A stretch of 54,146 nucleotides of DNA, from positions 1 through 54,146 of the forward strand of contig NZ_JAUYAF010000014.1 of NCBI RefSeq assembly GCF_030693625.1. Reading direction: 5' to 3'. The notes under the pieces were generated by a model. The model did not search any database and had not been told where the DNA came from. It saw nothing but the letters and a program-made list of their open reading frames with translations. Shown here in pieces: positions 24,670 to 32,743 of the stretch (the first letter of the stretch is position 1; each line of letters starts with the position of its first letter). The position numbers were made by a program, and so were the translations under genes. This DNA comes from Phenylobacterium sp. Lineage in GTDB: Bacteria; Pseudomonadota; Alphaproteobacteria; Caulobacterales; Caulobacteraceae.

Positions 24670-25254
24670 TCAGCCGTCGTTGGCCCTGGGCATCACCACC
24701 GGCTCGCGGGCCAGCTCCTCCAGGCGGCGCTCGCCGTAGGTCTTGTCGTTCGGCGGCGTGGGCCAGCGGACGTCGCAGTCCCACTTGGAGGCGCCGCATT
24801 TCAGGCAGGGCTTGCTGGTCTTGGTGACGAGCTCGGTATGCAGGGTGCTGGAGGTCCCGGTCCTGGCGGCCACCAGTTGCGCGATGGCCTGGCCAGGCGT
24901 GATGGCCTTTTCCCACTTGCAGCCGCCGCACCGGAAGAGGATGCGGACCTCGCGGTTGGCGGCGAGGACCGAGAGCGGTAGGCCTGAGCCGGCCTTTTCG
25001 TCCTGGAAGGTCATGCGGCAGCCGCCCGGCATATTGCAGCGAAGCAGGCGCTGAATTTCGGCCATGCGGACATAGGCGTAGCCGGCGCGGAGCAACTGCT
25101 CGAAGTCGAGATGGTAGTTCCGCCGGCAGTCGCGGGTGTAGCAGGACCCCCGGACGATCTGCTTGCGGTGCAGATAGCCCCAGAGCGTGGCGTCGGGGAT
25201 CAGCTGGCCGTTGAAGACGCGCCAGCCCTTGGGCGGCGGGATGTACTCGGTCAT
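24670..25254 (-). CDS. Cysteine-rich putative zinc-ribbon protein
   Basis: This 194-residue soluble protein has four cysteine clusters. They are CYTRDC near residue 38, CNMPGGC near 74, CGGC near 109 and CLKCGASKWDC near 152. The last two look like zinc ribbons; the first two pair as C-x4-C and C-x5-C. The sequence between them (PPKGWRVFNGQLIPD and ATLWGYLHRKQIVRG) is not from a family I can name. It could bind nucleic acid or zinc structurally. The start is uncertain: the ATG at 25254 is used, but in-frame ATGs exist at 25293 and 25341. The gene stands alone between two palindromic repeats. Confidence 0.6.
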   Translation of the reverse strand: MTEYIPPPKGWRVFNGQLIPDATLWGYLHRKQIVRGSCYTRDCRRNYHLDFEQLLRAGYAYVRMAEIQRLLRCNMPGGCRMTFQDEKAGSGLPLSVLAANREVRILFRCGGCKWEKAITPGQAIAQLVAARTGTSSTLHTELVTKTSKPCLKCGASKWDCDVRWPTPPNDKTYGERRLEELAREPVVMPRANDG

Positions 25255-25371
25255 GGGACGGCCTGCTCCGGAGATGGAACAAACGCAGAACATGATGTGT
25301 CGGGCGACTCCGCCCTGGATGTATTTGGCGGGGCGGCACAACCTGGGGCGAAGGGGTGGCGTGGGGAAGAT

Positions 25372-25471
25372 GCTCCCCCTCTGGGGGAGCTGCCAGCGAA
25401 GCTGACTGAGGGGGACTTTGACTCTTGTCTTGGGGTCGACGGGGTAAACTACGTTGATCCCCCTCCGTCAC
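25372..25471. repeat. REP-like palindromic unit
   Basis: GCTCCCCC (25372-25379) pairs with GGGGGAGC (25383-25390). A second pair, TGACTGAGGGGGA (~25412-25424) and TCCCCCTCCGTCA (~25459-25471), differs by one base. The 230-base gap 25255-25484 holds only this. Confidence 0.65.
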
Positions 25472-25484
25472 GGACCTGCGGTCC

Positions 25485-26495
25485 TCAGATATCCACCACG
25501 ATCTTGCCGAAGTGGGTGTTGGACGCCTGGTGGCGGAAGGCGTCGGCGAGGTTGGCGAGCGGGAAATGCTTGTCGAGGACGGGGCGGTAGCCGGCGACGT
25601 CGATGGCGCGGATGAGGTCGAGTTGGTGGCGGCGGCTACCGACGGTCAGGCCCTGGACCTTCAGTTGCTTGCCCATGATGGCGACGGTGGGGATCGGGCC
25701 GGCATAGCCCGCGAGCACGCCGATCACCGCGATATGGCCGCCGTTGCGGGTGGCGGCGATGGACTCCGGCATCGTGCCCGAGCCGCCGATCTCCAGGATG
25801 TGGTCGACGCCGCGGCCGCCGGTGAGCTTGGCCGCCGCCGCGCCCCAGGCCGGCTCGGACTTGTAGTTGATGACGTGGTCGGCCCCCAGGCTCTTGAGCC
25901 GCTCCAGCTTCTCGTCGGAGGAGGAGGTGGCGATGACGGTGCAGCCGAAGGCCTTGGCGATCTGCAGGCCGTAGATGGAGACGCCGCCGGTGCCCTGAAC
26001 GAGCACGGTCTCGCCGCCCTTCAGGGCGCCGTCGGCCACCAGGCCGCGCCAGGCGGTGACCCCGGCGCAGGTGATGGTGGCGGCCTCCGCGGCGCTCCAG
26101 CCCTTCGGCGCGTGGGTGAAGGAGGTGGCCGCCGTGGTGATCATCTCCCGGGCATAGCCGTCAGCGCCGTCACCGGGCACGCCGGAGAAGCCGCCGTCCG
26201 GCGCGTCGACCCCGTCCAGCCAGGCAGGGAAGAAGGTGGAGACCACCAGGTCGCCCACCGCGAAGCCCTTGACCCCCTCGCCCACCGCGGTGACCTCGCC
26301 GGCCCCGTCGGACATGGGGATGCGGCCCTGCGGCGTGGGGATGGCGCCCAGGACCACCATGTAGTCGTGATAGTTCAGCGAGCTGGCCCGCAGGCGGACG
26401 GTGATCTCGCCCGCGGCCGGGGGCTTGGCCTCGGCGATGTCGGCGTAGCGCAGGGTGTCGAGGCCGGTGGGGTGGACGGTCTGGATGGCCTTCAT
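25485..26495 (-). CDS. MDR-family NADPH-dependent oxidoreductase (quinone reductase/ADH type)
   Basis: This 336-residue medium-chain dehydrogenase/reductase has a GroES-like N-terminal domain (SLNYHDYMVVLG near residue 39) and a Rossmann NADPH domain with VLVQGTGGVSIYGLQIAKA near 150. The catalytic zinc Cys/His residues of alcohol dehydrogenases are absent, as in quinone or enoyl reductases. The C-terminus contains the hallmark LADAFRH and GKIVVDI. The ATG at 26495 is followed directly by KAIQTV, typical for the family start. It probably reduces a quinone or an unsaturated carbonyl; the substrate is unknown. It stands alone between two palindromic repeats. Confidence 0.85.
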   Translation of the reverse strand: MKAIQTVHPTGLDTLRYADIAEAKPPAAGEITVRLRASSLNYHDYMVVLGAIPTPQGRIPMSDGAGEVTAVGEGVKGFAVGDLVVSTFFPAWLDGVDAPDGGFSGVPGDGADGYAREMITTAATSFTHAPKGWSAAEAATITCAGVTAWRGLVADGALKGGETVLVQGTGGVSIYGLQIAKAFGCTVIATSSSDEKLERLKSLGADHVINYKSEPAWGAAAAKLTGGRGVDHILEIGGSGTMPESIAATRNGGHIAVIGVLAGYAGPIPTVAIMGKQLKVQGLTVGSRRHQLDLIRAIDVAGYRPVLDKHFPLANLADAFRHQASNTHFGKIVVDI

Positions 26496-26563
26496 GGGGT
26501 GTCGCCTCGTGCTGGGGTTTGGCGGGCAGTGAGGCGCGGCTACCCCCGGGGAACGCAAGAACG

Positions 26564-26593
26564 CTTTCCTCTCCCGTTCACGGGGGAGGAAAG
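26564..26593. repeat. Short palindrome of the CCTCCCC family
   Basis: The arms 26564-26577 and 26580-26593 match at 13 of 14 positions around a two-base loop. The sequence is close to the outer arms of the element at 24525-24666. It sits just after the stop of the DUF885 gene. Confidence 0.65.
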
Positions 26594-26598
26594 GGTCC

Positions 26599-28374
26599 TC
26601 AGGCGATCGGCAGGTCGAACAGCAGCTGCCCGGCGAAGCGTGCGGGGGGTGAGCCGAAGGAGAGGATGCCGTCGTGGTAGCGCTTCAGGGTGAAGGTCTT
26701 GCCCCACTTGGCTTCCGCCTGCTTGCGCAGGGCCTTGTGTTCCTCCCAGCCGACGAAATAGGTGGGGAGCTGGGCCTGGCTGAGCTGGGCGCGGACCCAT
26801 TTGCCGGCGGCTTCGCGCTCCTGCTGGAAGGCCTGGACGGTCATCAGCTTCATGGCCTCGTCGCGGCTGATGTTGTCGACGTGGACGGCCTGGTCCAGCA
26901 GGGCGTTGGCGCAGACCCGCAGCTGGAGCTTCAGGTGGACCAGCAGGTAGAGCGGGTCCCTGTCCAGGTAGCCCTCGTCGGCCATGACGTCCTGGGCGTA
27001 GCAGGCCCAGCCCTCCACGAAGGGACCTGAGGAGAGCACCGCGCGCAGCACCGAGGGATAGGCGTTGGCGTGGGCCAGCTGCAGGTAGTGGCCGGGCATG
27101 GCCTCGTGGACCGTGACCTCCTGGATACCCAGGCTGTTGTATTCGCGCAGGAAACTCTCGGCCTGGGCGGCGGTCCAGTCGTCGGGGATGGGGGAGATCT
27201 TGTAGTAGGTCTGCTGGCCCTTATCGAGGGGACCGGGCGCGTCGCAATAGGCCACGGCGACGCCGCGCTGGAACTCCGGCACCAGGCCGATCTTCACGGG
27301 GTCCGCAGGCACGGTGACGATGTTCCTGGCGCGGACGAAGGCGGTGGCCTCCACCAGAGTGGCCTCGGCGGCCTCCACCAGTTTGTCGCGCGCCGGCTTC
27401 TGGGCGTAGGCGTACTCGAGGGCGGCCTCGATGGCGGCCTGGCGCTGGGCGCCGGTAGGGCGGGCCGGGGTCGGCGGGGCGCCGGGCTTGCCGGCCAGGA
27501 ACCTGGCCGAGATGTCGTACATGGTCGCCCGCAGCGAGGTCATCTCGGCGAGCGCCCGGGCCTTGATCTCCGCGCGGCTGAGCGGGGAGTTGAGCGCGAA
27601 GGCCAGCTTGGCGTCGTAGAGCGCCGCGCCCAGGCGGAACTCGCCCTTGGCGCCGGGGACCAGCACGGTCTCCAGCCAGGTCTGGTGCTCGTCGATGGCC
27701 GCCTTGCAGGTCTTGGCGGCGGCTTCCAGCCGGGCGCGGTCGGCGGGGGGCAGCTTGGCCCCGTCGGCGACGATGCCGTCCACCAGGGAATGCAGCCCCT
27801 TGTTCTGGCCCACCACGGTGTCGGCGTGGATCTTCGGCACGCGGGCCGGGACCAGCTCCTGGCGCGCCTGGGCCAGCAGGGCCGGCAGCTTTTGCATCCG
27901 CGCAGTGGCGCTGCGCAGGCGCACGTCGAGGGGGGCGAACTCGCGGGCGGTGAGGTTGTAGAGGGCGCCGCCGGCCACGGCGTTCCAGGTGAGCGGGTCC
28001 CAGGCGTAGGGCTGCAGGGTTTGCAGGGTCCACAGGTCGCTGCGGACCTGGTTCTCCAGGATGGCGGCGTCCACCTGGTTGGCGCGGGAAAGCTCGGCGC
28101 GCGGCGTGGCCTGGAGGGCGGCCAGGGTCTCGGTGGCCAGCTTGATGACGGCGGCGCGGCCGGTGGGGCCCATGTCGTCGATCTGGTCGTCGAAGCGGTG
28201 GTCGCCCACCTGGGTGGCGCCGACCGGATTGAGCCGCAGGTTGGCGTCGACCCAGCCCTTGGCCAGGGCCTCGAACTTCGCATCGGCGGGCCCGGCGGCG
28301 CGGGCGATGGCGGGCAGGGTCAGGGGGGCGGCGGCCGAGAGGGCGAGGACCGCGCGGCGGGAGACCTTGGGCAT
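26599..28374 (-). CDS. DUF885 family secreted zinc metallopeptidase-like protein
   Basis: This 591-residue protein has an N-terminal export signal. The MPKVSRRAVLALSAA start, with twin Arg before a hydrophobic run ending in AIARA, suggests Tat or Sec export. The DUF885 domain fills the rest. The motif H423-E-A-M-P-G-H429 gives a zinc site (HExxxGH variant typical for DUF885), and Glu at EGWACYAQD further on may be the third ligand. Relatives are predicted carboxypeptidase-like gluzincins, but the biochemistry is scarce. The ATG at 28374 gives the clean signal; longer frames lack one. The periplasmic lipoprotein at 28508 lies upstream in the same direction. Confidence 0.85.
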   Translation of the reverse strand: MPKVSRRAVLALSAAAPLTLPAIARAAGPADAKFEALAKGWVDANLRLNPVGATQVGDHRFDDQIDDMGPTGRAAVIKLATETLAALQATPRAELSRANQVDAAILENQVRSDLWTLQTLQPYAWDPLTWNAVAGGALYNLTAREFAPLDVRLRSATARMQKLPALLAQARQELVPARVPKIHADTVVGQNKGLHSLVDGIVADGAKLPPADRARLEAAAKTCKAAIDEHQTWLETVLVPGAKGEFRLGAALYDAKLAFALNSPLSRAEIKARALAEMTSLRATMYDISARFLAGKPGAPPTPARPTGAQRQAAIEAALEYAYAQKPARDKLVEAAEATLVEATAFVRARNIVTVPADPVKIGLVPEFQRGVAVAYCDAPGPLDKGQQTYYKISPIPDDWTAAQAESFLREYNSLGIQEVTVHEAMPGHYLQLAHANAYPSVLRAVLSSGPFVEGWACYAQDVMADEGYLDRDPLYLLVHLKLQLRVCANALLDQAVHVDNISRDEAMKLMTVQAFQQEREAAGKWVRAQLSQAQLPTYFVGWEEHKALRKQAEAKWGKTFTLKRYHDGILSFGSPPARFAGQLLFDLPIA

Positions 28375-28507
28375 GGGCGTTTTCCTGGAAGTGTCACCTC
28401 CAGTGTTACCAGCGGCCGCGGGACGGGGGAACAGGGCGGCCCCGATGCAAAACGCCCCGCCGTCCAGAGACAGCGGGGCGCCTGAAACGTGGTCGCGGGC
28501 GGTCGAC

Positions 28508-28744
28508 CTACTTGGTGGTGGGGGTGTTTTGGGTGGTGGCGCCGCCGTCGGCGTTGCCGGCCTGTTGCTCAATGACGTCGGCCTGCCTGTTGAGCGCGGT
28601 CTCGGCGGCTTCGTTGGAGGTGGCCGCCGCCTGGGCTTCCAGGGAGTCGGCTTGAACTTCGGCGGCCTTGTCGGCCTTGCTTTCGCAGGCGGCGACGCCG
28701 GTGAGGGCGAACAAGGCGACGGCGGCGATGGCGAACTTCTTCAT
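28508..28744 (-). CDS. Small lipoprotein
   Basis: This 78-residue protein has a classical lipoprotein signal (MKKFAIAAVALFALTG) with the lipobox VAAC. The mature part is 58 residues, rich in Ala, Glu, Gln and Asn, predicted helical and without further Cys. It ends in a Thr-rich tail (TTQNTPTTK). A GGAAGGG ribosome-binding site precedes the ATG. It resembles entericidin-like or YgdI-like small lipoproteins in size, but not in sequence. The 254-base gap upstream carries the TTGGCA-N3-TGCCAA palindrome of the divergent phzF-like gene. Confidence 0.7.
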   Translation of the reverse strand: MKKFAIAAVALFALTGVAACESKADKAAEVQADSLEAQAAATSNEAAETALNRQADVIEQQAGNADGGATTQNTPTTK

Positions 28745-28932
28745 GGGGGGTTCCCTTCCAGCTGAAGCTCTACAAACGCCGCTGGGCCCGGCAGGTTCAC
28801 AGGCCAGGCGCAAAATCTGAAGCCCCCTCCCCCGCAACACGCCGCGCAGATCCCACCGATACTTGAGGCTGGCGGGATTCGCGTGGGAGATTGGAGCAGG
28901 CCCCGCCCGCAAACCCTGCGGTCATTACATCT

Positions 28933-28947
28933 TTGGCACTTTGCCAA
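28933..28947 (+). promoter_or_regulatory. TTGGCA-N3-TGCCAA palindrome before the PhzF-family gene
   Basis: A perfect 6-3-6 palindrome lies 52 bases before the ATG, followed by more TGGC/TGGCAA units up to 28980. It looks like an operator; the regulator is unknown. Confidence 0.35.
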
Positions 28948-28998
28948 CTGGCTAATTCATGGCAAGGCGTCATGGCAAAGCGACACTGGATAGAGCCC

Positions 28999-29880
28999 AT
29001 GCCGACCTACGCCTTCGTCACCCTTGACGTCTTCACCGACCGCCCGTTCGGGGGTAACCCGCTGGCGGTGTTCACTGACGCCCGCGGCATGACCGACGCC
29101 CAGATGCAGTCCCTGGCCGCCGAGATGAACCTGTCGGAGACCACCTTCGTCCTGCCGCCCAGCGATCCCGCCAACACCGCCCGGGTGCGGATCTTCCACC
29201 GCACGGGCGAGATGCCCTTCGCCGGACACCCCAGCATCGGCACCGGCTATGTGCTGGCCACCCTGGGGCATGAGGGCGCCCTGAGCCTGGAGATGATCGC
29301 GGGCCTGGTGAAGGTGGACATCAACCGCGACGGCGACGGCGCGCCAACCGGGGCGGTGATCGCCGCGCCCCAGGCCCTGACCACCAGCGCCGATATCCCC
29401 ATCGATGAGGTGGCCGCCTGCGCCGGAATCGGTCCCGGCGACGTGGTGACCGCCACCCACACCCCGGTGCTGGCCACGGTGGGGGTGCCCTTCATCCTCG
29501 CCGAGGTGACGGGGCAGGCGCTGAGCCGCGCCGAGCCGGACGTGGCGGCGTTCCGCAAGGCCGAGGGCGGGCGCCCCGACCTGGCGGGGCGCTACTCCCT
29601 GCTGCTCTACGCCCGCGACGGCCAGGACATCCGAGCCCGCATGTTCGCGCCGCTGTCGGGGACCTATGAGGACCCGGCGACGGGCAGCGCCAATGCGACC
29701 CTGGCGGCCCTGCTGGTGTCGCTCTCCGGCGTCGACCAGGCCGCCTTCACCATCAGCCAGGGGGTGGAGATGGGGCGGCCCAGCATCCTGAAGGCGACCG
29801 CGCGCCGGACCCCCGACGGGGTGCGGGCGACGGTGGGCGGCGGTTGCGCGCCGATGTTCCGGGGTGAGGTGACGCTCTGA
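28999..29880 (+). CDS. PhzF-family isomerase/epimerase
   Basis: This 293-residue protein has the two-lobed diaminopimelate-epimerase-like fold. The PhzF hallmarks are TFVLPP after the active-site Glu47 (NLSETTF), PFAGHPSIGTG near residue 75 and DPATGSANATLA near 228. The family includes trans-2,3-dihydro-3-hydroxyanthranilate isomerase, but most members are housekeeping proteins of unknown substrate. No phenazine genes occur here, so that pathway is not implied. The ATG at 28999 is used; an in-frame ATG nine codons earlier is possible. A palindromic operator candidate lies upstream. Confidence 0.9.
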   Translation: MPTYAFVTLDVFTDRPFGGNPLAVFTDARGMTDAQMQSLAAEMNLSETTFVLPPSDPANTARVRIFHRTGEMPFAGHPSIGTGYVLATLGHEGALSLEMIAGLVKVDINRDGDGAPTGAVIAAPQALTTSADIPIDEVAACAGIGPGDVVTATHTPVLATVGVPFILAEVTGQALSRAEPDVAAFRKAEGGRPDLAGRYSLLLYARDGQDIRARMFAPLSGTYEDPATGSANATLAALLVSLSGVDQAAFTISQGVEMGRPSILKATARRTPDGVRATVGGGCAPMFRGEVTL

Positions 29881-29897
29881 TTCCCTCCCCACTCGTC

Positions 29898-30012
29898 CCG
29901 GCGAAGGCCGGGTTTCAGATAGAACCCAGAGGCGCCTGATGGGCGTCCGAGATCACATTCGGCGTCCATGCGGCGTAGAACGTTGATGAATCTGGATCCC
30001 GGTCTTCGCCGG
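29898..30012. repeat. Inverted repeat pair of the CCGGCGAAGGCCGGG family
   Basis: The arms 29898-29912 and 29998-30012 match at 14 of 15 positions. This motif is a commonly seen dispersed repeat in Caulobacterales intergenic DNA. The gap holds no gene until 30097. Confidence 0.6.
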
Positions 30013-30096
30013 ATGAGCGGTTGTCAGTGTGTCACGCTTGCGGCGCGCAGTGCGATACGCCAGATAAGCCACTGACTAGAAGGAGAGCGGCCCACC

Positions 30097-30231
30097 ATGG
30101 CGCGGACACCCAACTACAGTTTCGAGCGGATGGAACGCGACAAGGCCAAGGCCGCCAAGGACGCGCAGAAGGCCGCCGCCAAGGCCGAGAAGAAGGCCGC
30201 CGCGGCCGCCGAGAAGGCGCCCAAGGAATAG
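30097..30231 (+). CDS. Short Lys/Ala-rich helical protein
   Basis: This 44-residue protein begins MARTPNYSFERMERDKAK. It continues in repeated Lys-Ala-Ala units (KAAKDAQKAAAKAEKKA) and ends KAPKE, so it should be a single basic helix. An AAGGAGAG ribosome-binding site lies about ten bases before the ATG, which supports translation. Similar tiny proteins with the same N-terminus are, as far as I recall, common in Caulobacterales; no function is known to me. It ends five bases before the end of the convergent receiver gene. Confidence 0.6.
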   Translation: MARTPNYSFERMERDKAKAAKDAQKAAAKAEKKAAAAAEKAPKE

Positions 30232-30235
30232 GACT

Positions 30236-30634
30236 TCAGGCCTCGAGACGCCCAAGCGCCCGGGCGAGGGCGCCGGCGACCTCGGCGGGATTGCACGGCT
30301 TGGCGACGAATTCCGAGCCGGGAACCCCCTCCGCGACGTGCCGCGTCGAGGCTGTGCCGGAAATATAGACCACCGGGAGACCCGGATGGGAGAGCCGGGC
30401 GGCGCGGGCGATATCGAATCCGTCCGGCCCGGGCCCAAGGTCCACATCGGTCACCAGGGCCAGCAGGGGCTGGTCCGCCGCCAGGGCCTCAAAGGCGCCC
30501 GCGGCGTCATAGAGGCTGACCACCTGATAGCCTAGATCCCGCAGGATGGAGCCGGTCTCCAACCCACAGACCGCAATGTCATCGACAAACAAGACAGCTG
30601 CATCATCTGCGAAGACGGGGAGTGAATTAGACAT
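30236..30634 (-). CDS. Stand-alone response-regulator receiver
   Basis: This 132-residue single receiver domain has the acidic pair Asp18-Asp19, phospho-acceptor Asp63 in VTDVD, the switch Ser/Thr region ISGTAS and Lys112 in AKPC. There is no output domain. The DLGPGPDG loop after the acceptor is typical of receivers partnered with HWE/HisKA_2 kinases. One such kinase is encoded 3 kb away at 33393, although no direct link is visible. The ATG at 30634 has GAGG ten bases upstream. The promoter is probably in the AT-rich 144-base gap 30635-30778. Confidence 0.85.
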   Translation of the reverse strand: MSNSLPVFADDAAVLFVDDIAVCGLETGSILRDLGYQVVSLYDAAGAFEALAADQPLLALVTDVDLGPGPDGFDIARAARLSHPGLPVVYISGTASTRHVAEGVPGSEFVAKPCNPAEVAGALARALGRLEA

Positions 30635-30778
30635 AACGCGCAGCCTCGAGGAGACTGAACAACCGTTGGATGGCGGATTGTTTCCCTTGCCCCGATAGTT
30701 ATTCGTCAAAGCGTTGATAAATCACAATTCGTTCTGACCATGATTACAACGGTTGGCAAAATACTGATGCCCGCCAGG

Positions 30779-32041
30779 TCAGCCTGGGATGCGCACGGGC
30801 AGGTATTCGTAGCCCTTCACGAAGTTGGAGGTCAGGCGGCGCGGCTCGCCAACCACCTCGATGAACGGGAAGCGCTTCATCATCTCCTCCCAGACCACGC
30901 GCAGCTGCATCTCGGCCAGGCGCTGGCCGACGCAGCGGTGGACGCCGAAGCCGAAGGCGACGTGCTGGCGAGGCCGCTCGCGATCGATGATGAAGGCGTC
31001 GGGATTCTCGATGGCGCAGGCGTCGCGGTTGCCCGAGACGTACCACATGATGACCTTCTCGCCGGCCTTGATGGTCTTGCCGCCGATGGTGGCGTCGGCC
31101 AGGGCCGTGCGGCGCATGTGGGCCACGGGGCTCTGGTAGCGGATGATCTCGGGCACCATGCCGGCGATCAGGCCGGAGTCTTCCCGCAGCTTGGCGTACT
31201 GCTCGGGGTTCTCATTGAGGGCCAGCAGGCCGCCGGTGATGGAGTGACGGGTGGTGTCGCTGCCGGCCACGATCAGCAGGACGAGGTTGCCCACGTATTT
31301 GTAGGGGTCGCCGCCCCCATTGGTGGCCGGGTCATGGGCCAGCATGGAGATCAGGTCGTCATTGCGCGGGTTGGCGGCGCGCTCGGCGAAAATCCCCACC
31401 AGCCGGGTGAAGGTGGCCATCAGCTCGGCCTGGCGGGCCGGCTCCCCGGCCGGTGAACCGCCGCCGAGAATCGGGGCGGCCAGCAGCAGGTCCGAGGCGC
31501 GCGGCAGGAGCCGGCGCTCCTCGAAGGGGAAGTCCATCAGGGTGGCCAGCATCTGGGCGGTGAGCTCCACCGAGACGCGGTCCACGAAATCAAAGGTCTC
31601 GCCCACCGGAAGTTCGTCGAGGATGGCGGCGGCCCGGCTGCGGATCAGCGGCTCCATGGCCGCCATGGCCCCGGAGGTGAACATCGGGGCGACCACCCGG
31701 CGCTGGGCCTCGTGGCGGGGACTGTCCTGACTGATGAAGCTGGCGCCGGCGGCGGACTCAAAGGAGTCGCCGAGCGCGATGCCGCCGCGCTCGGAGGAGG
31801 ACGAGAAGGTGTTGTGGTCGCCGTCGACGGCGACGATGTCGTCGAACTTGGTCACCGACCAGGAGGGGCCGAAATCGCTGGCCTTGCAGTGGTGGACCGG
31901 GTCCTCGGCCCGCAGGCGCTCAAACCACGGCCAGTGGGTGTCGGTGCGGAACAGCTCCGGATCACCGACGTGGAAGTCCTCAAGAGGGGTGGAATAGGCC
32001 CGGTCGCGAGCCTCCGCAGCGATGCGTGCGCCGTCGGCCAT
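30779..32041 (-). CDS. Cytochrome P450, CYP153-like alkane hydroxylase
   Basis: This 420-residue soluble P450 has the I-helix motif AGSDTT (259-264), the ExxR pair Glu298-Arg301 and the haem loop FGFGVHRCVG with Cys370. Segments such as MWYVSGNRD, FIIDRERPRQH and the end EVVGEPRRL..FVKGYE..PVRI match the CYP153 family. These enzymes terminally hydroxylate medium-chain alkanes and fatty acids with ferredoxin and ferredoxin reductase. No redox partners lie in this window. The ATG at 32041 has GGGAGG six bases upstream. A 7-bp inverted repeat operator candidate lies between it and the divergent kinase gene. It is paralogous to the P450 at 39894. Confidence 0.88.
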   Translation of the reverse strand: MADGARIAAEARDRAYSTPLEDFHVGDPELFRTDTHWPWFERLRAEDPVHHCKASDFGPSWSVTKFDDIVAVDGDHNTFSSSSERGGIALGDSFESAAGASFISQDSPRHEAQRRVVAPMFTSGAMAAMEPLIRSRAAAILDELPVGETFDFVDRVSVELTAQMLATLMDFPFEERRLLPRASDLLLAAPILGGGSPAGEPARQAELMATFTRLVGIFAERAANPRNDDLISMLAHDPATNGGGDPYKYVGNLVLLIVAGSDTTRHSITGGLLALNENPEQYAKLREDSGLIAGMVPEIIRYQSPVAHMRRTALADATIGGKTIKAGEKVIMWYVSGNRDACAIENPDAFIIDRERPRQHVAFGFGVHRCVGQRLAEMQLRVVWEEMMKRFPFIEVVGEPRRLTSNFVKGYEYLPVRIPG

Positions 32042-32066
32042 GTCGGCCTCCCATGGATCCTGCGGC

Positions 32067-32095
32067 CTGATCTTGACCGTCGTTATCGAGATCAG
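32067..32095. promoter_or_regulatory. Inverted repeat between P450 and divergent gene
   Basis: CTGATCT (32067-32073) and AGATCAG (32089-32095) are perfect complements spaced by 15 bases, in the 93-base divergent gap. It could serve either gene. Confidence 0.35.
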
Positions 32096-32134
32096 AGACC
32101 ATCCCCGGCGCACTGTCCACCGCGAGAGAGACCC

Positions 32135-32674
32135 ATGCCGGGCCGCATCATCCTGCTGACCGGCCCACCGGGGGCCGGCAAGACCACGGTGGCGCCGCTG
32201 CTCTGCGCCAATGCGCCGGGGCCCCTGGCGGTGCACCTGGAGACCGACAGCTTCTATCGCAGCATCCGCAAGGGCTGGCTGGCGCCCTGGACGCCGGAGT
32301 CCCACGGCCAGAACCAGGTGGTGGCTGCGGCCATGCTGCGAACCGCGGTGACCTACGCCCAGGGCGGCTATGAGGTGATCACCGACGGGATCATCACCGA
32401 CTGGGTCCGCCGAGTGTTCATCGACGGCGCCCGGGAGGCCAGCCTGGCGCTGGACTTCATCGTGCTGATCCCGGAGCAGGCGATCGCGGCCGAACGGGGC
32501 CGGACGCGGACCGCCGATCCCCTGCCCGACTACAGCCCCTATATGACGCTCTATACCCAGTTTGCCGCCGAGGACGCGACCCACGCCGTGGACACCGGAG
32601 AGGTAACGCCCACCGCCCTCGCCGCGGACCTGCGGGAGGGGATCGAAGCGGGGCGGTTCGCCCTGGGCAGATAG
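32135..32674 (+). CDS. P-loop kinase-like AAA protein
   Basis: This 179-residue protein has a Walker A motif GPPGAGKT (10-17) at the very N-terminus. A later LETDSFY resembles the DxD/Walker region of nucleoside or small-molecule kinases of the AAA_33/zeta-toxin-like group. A lid-like basic segment, AERGRTRTADPLPDY, follows near residue 120. It lies divergent from the CYP153-like gene. The substrate cannot be predicted. The family is often found as stand-alone chloramphenicol-phosphotransferase-like or adenylate-kinase-like enzymes. The ATG at 32135 places the P-loop at the expected distance from the start. Confidence 0.8.
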   Translation: MPGRIILLTGPPGAGKTTVAPLLCANAPGPLAVHLETDSFYRSIRKGWLAPWTPESHGQNQVVAAAMLRTAVTYAQGGYEVITDGIITDWVRRVFIDGAREASLALDFIVLIPEQAIAAERGRTRTADPLPDYSPYMTLYTQFAAEDATHAVDTGEVTPTALAADLREGIEAGRFALGR

Positions 32675-32743
32675 GGAGCGCCGGAACAACCGCCCCGCTC
32701 CAGGGTTGAATCGGCGACCGAAACCCCAACCCAGGAGCCTCTC

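Noticed and set aside
30687..30706. GTCAA-N4-TTGAT near the receiver gene
   Set aside because: The half sites are in the reverse (everted) order compared with a FixK/FNR box, so it is not a match to the known consensus.
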